Shown here: positions 47,327 through 58,918 of the stretch, in pieces
How the letters are laid out: the number at the start of each line of letters is the position of its first letter
How positions within the stretch are numbered: the stretch's first letter is position 1
NCBI GenBank assembly: GCA_036417435.1
Contig: CM070915.1
Location: forward strand, 82,151,799-82,215,798
Direction of reading: 5' to 3'
Length of the DNA stretch: 64,000 bases
Origin: Inia geoffrensis
Taxonomy: Eukaryota; Chordata; Mammalia; Artiodactyla; Iniidae
The notes under the pieces: model-generated
Database searches by the model: none
The model's input: only the letters and a program-made list of their open reading frames with translations
Told to the model about the DNA's origin: nothing
Translations under genes and position numbers: made by a program

Positions 47327-49342
47327 AATGGGGAGGGATTAGGGTACAATTTAGGGTACGACAACGCTTAAGGTTTAGCGTACGTGTGAGGGCACGATTT
47401 AGTGTTGGTGTCCTGGTTAAGATTAGGGCACGGGTGAGGGTAAGGTTTCGGTTTAGGGTCAGGGATAGAATTCGGGTTAGGGTTAGGGTTAGGGAATGGG
47501 GAGATATTAGGGCACAGTTTAGGGTACCACAACTCTTAAGGTTTAGCGTACGTGTGAGGTCACTAGTTAGTGTTAGTGTACTGCTTACGATTAGGGCACG
47601 GGTGAGGGTAAGGCCTCGGAAGAGGGTCACGTTAAGGGTTAGGGTTAGGGTTAGGGATAGGGAATGGGGATTGATTAGGGTACAGGTTAGGGTACGGCAA
47701 TGGCTTAGGGTTGGCGTACGTTAGAGGGCATGGGTTAGTGTTGATGTACTGGTTAAAATTAGGACACGGGTGAGGGTAAAGTTTCGTGTGAGTGTCATGG
47801 TTAGGTTTCAGTTTAGGGTTAGGCTTAGGGAATGGGGAGGGATTAGGGTACAGGTTAGTGTACCGCTGCGGTTTAGTGTTAGCGTACGTTTGAGGACACG
47901 AGTTAGTCTTGGTGTCCTGGTTAAGATTAGGATACGGGTGAGGGTAAGGCTTCGGGTGAGTGTCAGGGTTAGGATTCGGGTTAGGGTTAGGGTTAGGGAA
48001 TGGGGAAGGATTAGGGTACAGGTTAGGGTACGACAATGCTTAAGTGTTAGCGTAAGTGTGAGGGCACGAATTCGTGTTGGTGTACTGGTTAAGACAACGG
48101 CACCGATGAGGGTAAGGCCTCGGAAAAGGGTCACGTTCAGGGTTTCGCTTAGGTTTAGGGTTAGGGAATGGGGAGGGATTAGGGTACAGGATAGGGTATG
48201 ACAATGCTTAAGGGTTAGCATATGTTTGAGGGCATGAGTTAGTGTTTGTGTACTGGTTAAGATTAGGGCATTGGTTAGGGTAGGGCATCGGAAGTGGGTC
48301 AGGTTTAGGGATGGGGTTAGGATTAGGGTTAAGGAATGGGGAGGGATTAGGGTACAATTTAGGGTACGACAACCCTTAAGGTTTAGCGTACGTGTGAGGG
48401 CACGAGTTAGTGTTGGTGTCCTGGTTAAGATTAGGGCACGGGTGAGGGTAAGGTTTCGGGTGAGGGTCAGGGATAGAATTCGGGTTAGGGTTAGGGTTAG
48501 GGAATGGGGAGATATTAGGGCACAGTTTAGGTTACCACAACGCTTAAGGTTTAGCGTACGTGTGAGGTCACTAGTTAGTGTTAGTGTACTGCTTACGATT
48601 AAGGCACGGGTGAGGGTAAGGCCTCGGAAGAGGGTCACGTTAAGGGTTAGGGTTAGGGTTAGGGTTAGGGAATGGGGATTGATTAGGGTACAGGTTAGGG
48701 TACGGCAATGGCTTAGGGTTGGCGTACGTTAGAGGGTATGGTTTAGTGTTGATGTACTGGTTAAAATTAGGACACGGGTGAGGGTAAAGTTTCGGGTGAG
48801 TGTCATGGTTAGGTTTCAGGTTAGGGTTAGGGATAGGGAATGGAGAGGAATTAGGGTACAGGTTAGGGTACCGCTGCGGTTTAATGTTAGCGTACGTTTG
48901 AGGGCACGAGTTAGTCTTGGTGTCCTGGTTAAGATTAGGGCACGGGTGAGGGTAAGGCTTCGGGTGAGGGTCAGGGTTAGGATTCGGGTTAGGGTTAGGG
49001 TTACAGAATGGAGAGGGATTAGGGTACAGGTTAGGGTACGACAATGCTTAAGGGTTAGCGTAAGTGTGAGGGCACGAGTTAGTGTTGGTGTAGTGGTTAA
49101 GACAACGGCACCGATGTGGGTAAGGCCTCGGAAAAGGGTCACGTTCAGGGTTTCGCTTAGGGTTAGGGTTAGGGAATGGGGAGGGATTAGGGTACAGGAT
49201 AGGGTACGACAATGCTTAAGGGTTAGCGTACGTTTGAGGGCATGAGTTAGTGTTTGTGTACTGGTTAAAATTAGGGCATTGGTTAGGGTAGGGCATCGGA
49301 AGTGGGTCAGGTTTAGGGATGGGGTTAGGGTTAGGGTTAAGG
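47327..49342 (+). repeat. Two 6-monomer HORs
   Basis: HORs start at 47327 and 48335 and copy 31197 and 32205. CATATG lies at 48219. A private base at 48833 gives GGATAGGG. Confidence 0.88.
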
Positions 49343-51862
49343 AATGGGGAGGGATTAGGGTACAATTTAGGGTACGACAACGCTTAAGGTTTAGCGTACG
49401 TGTGAGGGCACGCGTTAGTGTTGGTGTCCTGGTTAAGATTAGGGCACGGGTGAGGGTAAGGCTTCGGGTGAGGGTCAGGGTTAGGATTCGGGTTAGGGTT
49501 AGGGTTAAGGAATGCAGAGGGATTAGGGTACAGCTTAGGGTACGACAGTGCTTAAGGGTTAGCGTTCGTGTGAGGGCAAGGGTTAGTGTTAGTGTCCTGG
49601 TTAAGATTAGGGCACGGGTGAGGGTAAGGCTTCAGGTGAGGGTCAGGGTTAGGATTCGGGTTAGGGTTAGGGTTAGGGAATGGGGAGGGATTAGGGTACA
49701 GTTTAGGGTACGACAACGATTAAGGGTTAGCGTACGTGTGAGGGCACGAGTTAGTGTTGGTATCCTTGTTAAGATTAGGGCACGGGTGAGGGTAAGGTTT
49801 CCGGTGAGGGTCAGGGATAGAATTCGGGTTAGGGTTAGGGTTAGGGAATGGGGAGATATTAGGGCACAGTTTAGGGCACCACAACGCTTAAGGTTTAGCG
49901 TATGTGTGAGGTCACTAGTTAGTGTTAGTGTACTGCTTACGATTAGGGCACGCGTGAGGGTAAGGCCTCGGAAGAGGGTCACGTTAAGGGTTAGGGTTAG
50001 GGTTAGGGTTAGTTAATGGGGATTGATTAGGGTACAGGTTAGGGTACGGCAATGGCTTAGGGTTGGCGTACGTTAGAGGGCATGGGTTAGTGTTGATGTA
50101 CTGGTTAAAATTAGGACACGGGTGAGGGTAAAGTTTCGGGTGAGTGTCATGGTTAGGTTTCAGGTTAGGGTTAGGGTTAGGGAATGGAGAAGGATTAGGG
50201 TACAGGTTAGGGTACCGCTGCGGTTTAGTGTTAGCGTACGTGTGAGGGCACGAGTTAGTCTTGGTGTCCTGGTTAAGATTAGGGCACGGGAGAGGGTAAG
50301 GCTTCGGGTGAGGGTCAGGGTTAGGATTCGGGTTAGGTTTAGGGTTAGGGAATGGAGAGGGATTAGGGTACAGGTTAGGGTACGACAATGCTTAAGGGTT
50401 AGCGTAAGTGTGAGGGCACGAGTTCGTGTTGGTGTACTGGTGAAGACAACGGCACCGATGAGGGTAAGGCCTCGGAAAAGGGTCACGTTCAGGGTTTCGC
50501 TTAGGGTTAGGGTTAGGGAATGGGGAGGGATTAGGGTATAGGATAGGGTACGACAATGCTTAAGGGTTAGCGTACGTTTGAGGGCATGAGTTAGTGTTTG
50601 TGTACTGGTTAAGATTAGGGCATTGGTTAGGGTAGGGCATCGGAAGTGGGTCAGGTTTAGGGATGGGGTTAGGGTTAGGGTTAAGGAATGGGGAGGGATT
50701 AGGGTACAATTTAGGGTACGACAACGCTTAAGGTTTAGCGTACGTGTGAGGGCACGATTTAGTGTTGGTGTCCTGGTTAAGATTAGGGCACGGGTGAGGG
50801 TAAGGCCTCGGGTGAGGGTCAGGGTTAGGATTCAGGTTAGGGTTAGGGTTAAGGAATGCAGAGGGATTAGGGTACAGCTTAGGGTACGACAGTGTTTAAG
50901 GGTTAACGTTCGTGTGAGGGCAAGGTTTAGGGTTAGTGTCTTGGTTAAGATTAGGGCACGGGTGAGGTTAAGGTTTCGGGTGAGGGTCCGGCATAGAATT
51001 CGGTTTAGGGTTAGGGTTAGGGAATAGGGAGATATTAGGGCACAGTTTAATGTACCACAACGCTTAAGGTTTAGCGTACGTGTGAGGTCACTAGTTAGTG
51101 TTAGTGTACTGCTTACGATTAGGGCACGGGTGAGGGTAAGGCCTCGGAAGAGGGTCACGTTAAGGGTTAGGGTTAGGGTTAGGGATAGGGAATGGGGATT
51201 GATTAGGGTACAGGTTAGGGTACGGCAATGGCTTAGGGTTGGCGTACGTTAGAGGGCATGGGTTAGTGTTGATGTACTGGTTAAAATTAGGACACGGGTG
51301 AGGGTAAAGTTTCGTGTGAGTGTCATGGTTAGGTTTCAGTTTAGGGTTAGGCTTAGGGAATGGGGAGGGATTAGGGTACAGGTTAGTGTACCGCTGCGGT
51401 TTAGTGTTAGCGTACGTTTGAGGACACGAGTTAGTCTTGGTGTCCTGGTTAAGATTAGGATACGGGTGAGGGTAAGGCTTCGGGTGAGTGTCAGGGTTAG
51501 GATTCGGGTTAGGGTTAGGGTTAGGGAATGGAGAAGGATTAGGGTACAGGTTAGGGTACGACAATGCTTAAGTGTTAGCGTAAGTGTGAGGGCACGAGTT
51601 CGTGTTGGTGTACTGGTTAAGACAACGGCACCGATGAGGGTAAGGCCTCGGAAAAGGGTCACGTTCAGGGTTTCGCTTAGGGTTAGGGTTAGGGAATGGG
51701 GAGGGATTAGGGTACAGGATAGGGTATGACAATGCTTAAGGGTTAGCATATGTTTGAGGGCATGAGTTAGTGTTTGTGTACTGGTTAAGATTAGGGCATT
51801 GGTTAGGGTAGGGCATCGGAAGTGGGTCAGGTTTAGGGATGGGGTTAGGATTAGGGTTAAGG
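49343..51862 (+). repeat. 8-monomer plus 7-monomer HOR
   Basis: HORs start at 49343 (1344 bp) and 50687 (1176 bp, M2/M3 hybrid) and copy 33213 and 34557. CATATG lies at 51747. Confidence 0.88.
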
Positions 51863-54800
51863 AATGGGGAGGGATTAGGGTACAATTTAGGGTACGACAA
51901 CCCTTAAGGTTTAGCGTACGTGTGAGGGCACGAGTTAGTGTTGGTGTCCTGGTTAAGATTAGGGCACGGGTGAGGGTAAGGTTTCGGGTGAGGGTCAGGG
52001 ATAGAATTCGGGTTAGGGTTAGGGTTAGGGAATGGGGAGATATTAGGGCACAGTTTAGGTTACCACAACGCTTAAGGTTTAGCGTACGTGTGAGGTCACT
52101 AGTTAGTGTTAGTGTACTGCTTACGATTAAGGCACGGGTGAGGGTAAGGCCTCGGAAGAGGGTCACGTTAAGGGTTAGGGTTAGGGTTAGGGTTAGGGAA
52201 TGGGGATTGATTAGGGTACAGGTTAGGGTACGGCAATGGCTTAGGGTTGGCGTACGTAAGAGGGTATGGTTTAGTGTTGATGTACTGGTTAAAATTAGGA
52301 CACGGGTGAGGGTAAAGTTTCGGGTGAGTGTCATGGTTAGGTTTCAGGTTAGGGTTAGGGTTAGGGAATGGAGAGGAATTAGGGTACAGGTTAGGGTACC
52401 GCTGCGGTTTAATGTTAGCGTACGTTTGAGGGCACGAGTTAGTCTTGGTGTCCTGGTTAAGATTAGGGCACGGGTGAGGGTAAGGCTTCGGGTGAGGGTC
52501 AGGGTTAGGATTCGGGTTAGGGTTAGGGTTACAGAATGGAGAGGGATTAGGGTACAGGTTAGGGTACGACAATGCTTAAGGGTTAGCGTAAGTGTGAGGG
52601 CACGAGTTAGTGTTGGTGTAGTGGTTAAGACAACGGCACCGATGTGGGTAAGGCCTCGGAAAAGGGTCACGTTCAGGGTTTCGCTTAGGGTTAGGGTTAG
52701 GGAATGGGGAGGGATTAGGGTACAGGATAGGGTACGACAATGCTTAAGGGTTAGCGTACGTTTGAGGGCATGAGTTAGTGTTTGTGTACTGGTTAAAATT
52801 AGGGCATTGGTTAGGGTAGGGCATCGGAAGTGGGTCAGGTTTAGGGATGGGGTTAGGTTTAGGGTTAAGGAATGGGGAGGGATTAGGGTACAATTTAGGG
52901 TACGACAACGCTTAAGGTTTAGCGTACGTGTGAGGGCACGCGTTAGTGTTGGTGTCCTGGTTAAGATTAGGGCACGGGTGAGGGTAAGGCTTCGGGTGAG
53001 GGTCAGGGTTAGGATTCGGGTTAGGGTTAGGGTTAAGGAATGCAGAGGGATTAGGGTACAGCTTAGGGTACGACAGTGCTTAAGGGTTAGCGTTCGTGTG
53101 AGGGCAAGGGTTATTGTTAGTGTCCTGGTTAAGATTAGGGCACGGGTGAGGGTAAGGCTTCAGGTGAGGGTCAGGGTTAGGATTCGGGTTAGGGTTAGGG
53201 TTAGGGAATGGGGAGGGATTAGGGTACAGTTTAGGGTACGACAACGATTAAGGGTTAGCGTACGTGTGAGGGCACGAGTTAGTGTTGGTGTCCTTGTTAA
53301 GATTAGGGCACGGGTGAGGGTAAGGTTTCCGGTGAGGGTCAGGGATAGAATTCGGGTTAGGGTTAGGGTTAGGGAATGGGGAGATATTAGGGCACAGTTT
53401 AGGGCACCACAACGCTTAAGGTTTAGCGTATGTGTGAGGTCACTAGTTAGTGTTAGTGTACTGATTACGATTAGGGCACGGGTGAGGGTAAGGCCTCGGA
53501 AGAGGGTCACGTTAAGGGTTAGGGTTAGGGTTAGGGTTAGTTAATGGGGATTGATTAGGGTACAGTTTAGGGTACGGCAATGGCTTAGGGTTGGCGTACG
53601 TTAGAGGGCATGGGTTAGTGTTGATGTACTGGTTAAAATTAGGACACGGGTGAGGGTAAAGTTTCGGGTGAGTGTCATGGTTAGGTTTCAGGTTAGGGTT
53701 AGGGTTAGGGAATGGAGAAGAATTAGGGTACAGGTTAGGGTACTGCTGCGGTTTAGTGTTAGCGTACGTGTGAGGGCACGAGTTAGTCTTGGTGTCCTGG
53801 TTAAGATTAGGGCACGGGTGAGGGTAAGGCTTCGGGTGAGGGTCAGGGTTAGGATTCGGGTTAGGGTTAGGGTTACAGAATGGAGAGGGATTAGGGTACA
53901 GGTTAGGGTACGACAATGCTTAAGGGTTAGCGTAAGTGTGAGGGTATGAGTTAGTGTTGGTGTACTGGTTAAGACAACGGCACCGATGAGGGTAAGGCCT
54001 CGGAAAAGGGTCACGTTCAGGGTTTCGCTTAGGGTTAGGGTTAGGGAATGGGGAGGGATTAGGGTACAGGATAGGGTACGACAATGCTTAAGGGTTAGCG
54101 TACGTTTGAGGGCATGAGTTAGTGTTTGTGTACTGGTTAAGATTAGGGCATTGGTTAGGGTAGGGCATCGGAAGTGGGTCAGGTTTAGGGATGGGGTTAG
54201 GGTTAGGGTTAAGGAATGGGGAGGGATTAGGGTACAATTTAGGGTACGACAACGCTTAAGGTTTAGCGTACGTGTGAGGGCACGATTTAGTGTTGGTGTC
54301 CTGGTTAAGATTAGGGCACGGGTGAGGGTAAGGCCTCGGGTGAGGGTCAGGGTTAGGATTCAGGTTAGGGTTAGGGTTAAGGAATGCAGAGGGATTAGGG
54401 TACAGCTTAGGGTACGACAGTGTTTAAGGGTTAACGTTCGTGTGAGGGCAAGGGTTAGGGTTAGTGTCTTGGTTAAGATTAGGGCACGGGTGAGGTTAAG
54501 GTTTCGGGTGAGGGTCCGGGATAGAATTCGGTTTAGGGTTAGGGTTAGGGAATAGGGAGATATTAGGGCACAGTTTAGGGTACCACAACGCTTAAGGTTT
54601 AGCGTACGTGTGAGGTCACTAGTTAGTGTTAGTGTACTGCTTACGATTAGGGCACGGGTGAGGGTAAGGCCTCGGAAGAGGGTCACGTTAAGGGTTAGGG
54701 TTAGGGTTAGGGATAGGGAATGGGGATTGATTAGGGTACAGGTTAGGGTACGGCAATGGCTTAGGGTTGGCGTACGTTAGAGGGCATGGGTTAGTGTTCA

Positions 54801-55390
54801 TGTACTGGTTAAAATTAGGACACGGGTGAGGGTAAAGTTTCGTGTGAGTGTCATGGTTAGGTTTCAGTTTAGGGTTAGGCTTAGGGAATGGGGAGGGATT
54901 AGGGTACAGGTTAGTGTACCGCTGCGGTTTAGTGTTAGCGTACGTTTGAGGACACGAGTTAGTCTTGGTGTCCTGGTTAAGATTAGGATACGGGTGAGGG
55001 TAAGGCTTCGGGTGAGTGTCAGGGTTAGAATTCGGGTTAGGGTTAGGGTTAGGGAATGGAGAAGGATTAGGGTACAGGTTAGGGTACGACAATGCTTAAG
55101 TGTTAGCGTAAGTGTGAGGGCACGAGTTCGTGTTGGTGTACTGGTTAAGACAACGGCACCGATGAGGGTAAGGCCTCGGAAAAGGGTCACGTTCAGGGTT
55201 TCGCTTAGGGTTAGGGTTAGGGAATGGGGAGGGATTAGGGTACAGGATAGGGTATGACAATGCTTAAGGGTTAGCATATGTTTGAGGGCATGAGTTAGTG
55301 TTTGTGTACTGGTTAAGATTAGGGCATTGGTTAGGGTAGGGCATCGGAAGTGGGTCAGGTTTAGGGATGGGGTTAGGATTAGGGTTAAGG
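51863..55390 (+). repeat. 3528-bp unit: 6-, 8- and 7-monomer HORs
   Basis: HORs start at 51863, 52871 and 54215. The T to A change at 52258 (CGTACGTAAG) removes a TAG and merges two chance frames into one of 324 codons. The right end of the 16,130-bp duplication is in the last HOR, at about 54,980. Confidence 0.88.
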
Positions 55391-58300
55391 AATGGGGAGG
55401 GATTAGGGTACAATTTAGGGTACGACAACCCTTAAGGTTTAGCGTACGTGTGAGGGCACGAGTTAGTGTTGGTGTCCTGGTTAAGATTAGGGCACGGGTG
55501 AGGGTAAGGTTTCGGGTGAGGGTCAGGGATAGAATTCGGGTTAGGGTTAGGGTTAGGGAATGGGGAGATATTAGGGCACAGTTTAGGTTACCACAACGCT
55601 TAAGGTTTAGCGTACGTGTGAGGTCACTAGTTAGTGTTAGTGTACTGCTTACGATTAAGGCACGGGTGAGGGTAAGGCCTCGGAAGAGGGTCACGTTAAG
55701 GGTTAGGGTTAGGGTTAGGGTTAGGGAATGGGGATTGATTAGGGTACAGGTTAGGTTACGGCAATGGCTTAGGGTTGGCGTACGTTAGAGGGTATGGTTT
55801 AGTGTTGATGTACTGGTTAAAATTAGGACACGGGTGAGGGTAAAGTTTCGGGTGAGTGTCATGGTTAGGTTTCAGGTTAGGGTTAGGGTTAGGGAATGGA
55901 GAGGAATTAGGGTACAGGTTAGGGTACCGCTGCGGTTTAATGTTAGCGTACGTTTGAGGGCACGAGTTAGTCTTGGTGTCCTGGTTAAGATTAGGGCACG
56001 GGTGAGGGTAAGGCTTCGGGTGAGGGTCAGGGTTAGGATTCGGGTTAGGGTTAGGGTTACAGAATGGAGAGGGATTAGGGTACAGGTTAGGGTACGACAA
56101 TGCTTAAGGGTTAGCGTAAGTGTGAGGGCACGAGTTAGTGTTGGTGTAGTGGTTAAGACAACGGCACCGATGTGGGTAAGGCCTCGGAAAAGGGTCACGT
56201 TCAGGGTTTCGCTTAGGGTTAGGGTTAGGGAATGGGGAGGGATTAGGGTACAGGATAGGGTACGACAATGCTTAAGGGTTAGCGTAGGTTTGAGGGCATG
56301 AGTTAGTGTTTGTGTACTGGTTAAAATTAGGGCATTGGTTAGGGTAGGGCATCGGAAGTGGGTCAGGTTTAGGGATGGGGTTAGGGTTAGGGTTAAGGAA
56401 TGGGGAGGGATTAGGGTACAATTTAGGGTACGACAACGCTTAAGGTTTAGCGTACGTGTGATGGCACACGTTAGTGTTGGTGTCCTGGTTAAGATTAGGG
56501 CACGGGTGAGGGTAAGGCTTCGGGTGAGGGTCAGGGTTAGGATTCGGGTTAGGGTTAGGGTTAAGGAATGCAGAGGGATTAGGGTACAGCTTAGGGTACG
56601 ACAGTGCTTAAGGGTTAGCGTTCGTGTGAGGGCAAGGGTTAGTGTTAGTGTCCTGGTTAAGATTAGGGCACGGGTGAGGGTAAGGCTTCAGGTGAGGGTC
56701 AGGGTTAGGATTCGGGTTAGGGTTAGGGTTAGGGAATGGGGAGGGATTAGGGTACAGTTTAGGGTACGACAACGATTAAGGGTTAGCGTACGTGTGAGGG
56801 CACGAGTTAGTGTTGGTATCCTTGTTAAGATTAGGGCACGGGTGAGGGTAAGGTTTCCGGTGAGGGTCAGGGATAGAATTCGGGTTAGGGTTAGGGTTAG
56901 GGAATGGGGAGATATTAGGGCACAGTTTAGGGCACCACAACGCTTAAGGTTTAGCGTATGTGTGAGGTCACTAGTTAGTGTTAGTGTACTGCTTACGATT
57001 AGGGCACGCGTGAGGGTAAGGCCTCGGAAGAGGGTCACGTTAAGGGTTAGGGTTAGGGTTAGGGTTAGTTAATGGGGATTGATTAGGGTACAGGTTAGGG
57101 TACGGCAATGGCTTAGGGTTGGCGTACGTTAGAGGGCATGGGTTAGTGTTGATGTACTGGTTAAAATTAGGACACGGGTGAGGGTAAAGTTTCGGGTGAG
57201 TGTCATGGTTAGGTTTCAGGTTAGGGTTAGGGTTAGGGAATGGAGAAGGATTAGGGTACAGGTTAGGGTACCGCTGCGGTTTAGTGTTAGCGTACGTGTG
57301 AGGGCACGAGTTAGTCTTGGTGTCCTGGTTAAGATTAGGGCACGGGTGAGGGTAAGGCTTCGGGTGAGGGTCAGGGTTAGGATTCGGGTTAGGGTTAGGG
57401 TTAGGGAATGGAGAGGGATTAGGGTACAGGTTAGGGTACGACAATGCTTAAGGGTTAGCGTAAGTGTGAGGGCATGAGTTAGTGTTGGTGTACTGGTTAA
57501 GACAACGGCACCGATGAGGGTAAGGCCTCGGAAAAGGGTCACGTTCAGGGTTTCGCTTAGGGTTAGGGTTAGGGAATGGGGAGGGATTAGGGTATAGGAT
57601 AGGGTACGACAATGCTTAAGGGTTAGCGTACGTTTGAGGGCATGAGTTAGTGTTTGTGTACTGGTTAAGATTAGGGCATTGGTTAGGGTACGGCATCGGA
57701 AGTGGGTCAGGTTTAGGGATGGGGTTAAGGTTAGGGTTAAGGAATGGGGAGGGATTAGGGTACAATTTAGGGTACGACAACGCTTAAGGTTTAGCGTACG
57801 TGTGAGGGCACGATTTAGTGTTGGTGTCCTGGTTAAGATTAGGGCACGGGTGAGGGTAAGGCCTCGGGTGAGGGTCAGGGTTAGGATTCAGGTTAGGGTT
57901 AGGGTTAAGGAATGCAGAGGGATTAGGGTACAGCTTAGGGTACGACAGTGTTTAAGGGTTAACGTTCGTGTGAGGGCAAGGGTTAGGGTTAGTGTCTTGG
58001 TTAAGATTAGGGCACGGTTGAGGTTAAGGTTTCGGGTGAGGGTCCGGCATAGAATTCGGTTTAGGGTTAGGGTTAGGGAATAGGGAGGTATTAGGGCACA
58101 GTTTAGGGTACCACAACGCTTAAGGTTTAGCGTACGTGTGAGGTCACTAGTTAGTGTTAGTGTACTGCTTACGATTAGGGCACGGGTGAGGGTAAGGCCT
58201 CGGAAGAGGGTCACGTTAAGGGTTAGGGTTAGGATTAGGGATAGGGAATGGGGATTGATTAGGGTACAGGTTAGGGTACGGCAATGGCTTAGGGTTGGCG

Positions 58301-58918
58301 TACGTTAGAGGGCATGGGTTAGTGTTGATGTACTGGTTAAAATTAGGACACGGGTGAGGGTAAAGTTTCGTGTGAGTGTCATGGTTAGGTTTCAGTTTAG
58401 GGTTAGGCTTAGGGAATGGGGAGGGATTAGGGTACAGGTTAGTGTACCGCTGCGGTTTAGTGTTAGCGTACGTTTGAGGACACGAGTTAGTCTTGGTGTC
58501 CTGGTTAAGATTAGGATACGGGTGAGGGTAAGGCTTCGGGTGAGTGTCAGGGTTAGGATTCGGGTTAGGGTTAGGGTTAGGGAATGGAGAAGGATTAGGG
58601 TACAGGTTAGGGTACGACAATGCTTAAGTGTTAGCGTAAGTGTGAGGGCACGAGTTCGTGTTGGTGTACTGGTTAAGACAACGGCACCGATGAGGGTAAG
58701 GCCTCGGAAAAGGGTCACGTTCAGGGTTTCGCTTAGGGTTAGGGTTAGGGAATGGGGAGGGATTAGGGTACAGGATAGGGTATGACAATGCTTAAGGGTT
58801 AGCATATGTTTGAGGGCATGAGTTAGTGTTTGTGTACTGGTTAAGATTAGGGCATTGGTTAGGGTAGGGCATCGGAAGTGGGTCAGGTTTAGGGATGGGG
58901 TTAGGATTAGGGTTAAGG
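55391..58918 (+). repeat. 3528-bp unit: 6-, 8- and 7-monomer HORs
   Basis: HORs start at 55391, 56399 and 57743. Private changes include GTAGGTTTG at 56285, GTGATGGCACACG at 56459 and ACGGCATCGG near 57690. CATATG is at 58803. Confidence 0.88.

Larger units (their letters stand above)
22720..54980 (+). repeat. Tandem pair of a 16,130-bp unit (block C)
   Basis: Copy 1 is about 22,720-38,850 and copy 2 about 38,850-54,980. All HOR spacings agree between copies: 1340, 1344, 1350, 3 x 1344, 2 x 1008, 1344, 1176, 1008, 1344, 1176, summing to 16,130. At least 14 substitutions and no indel were found, for example 23520/39650, 24780/40910, 25046/41176, 26317/42447, 27144/43274, 32358/48488, 35270/51400, 36128/52258 and 37815/53945. 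Identity is therefore about 99.9%. Both boundaries fall in an M6 monomer. Confidence 0.9.

Noticed and set aside
51799..52773. 324-codon frame that might be a gene fusion
   Set aside because: It results from one T to A change at 52258 removing a TAG found in nearly all sister copies.
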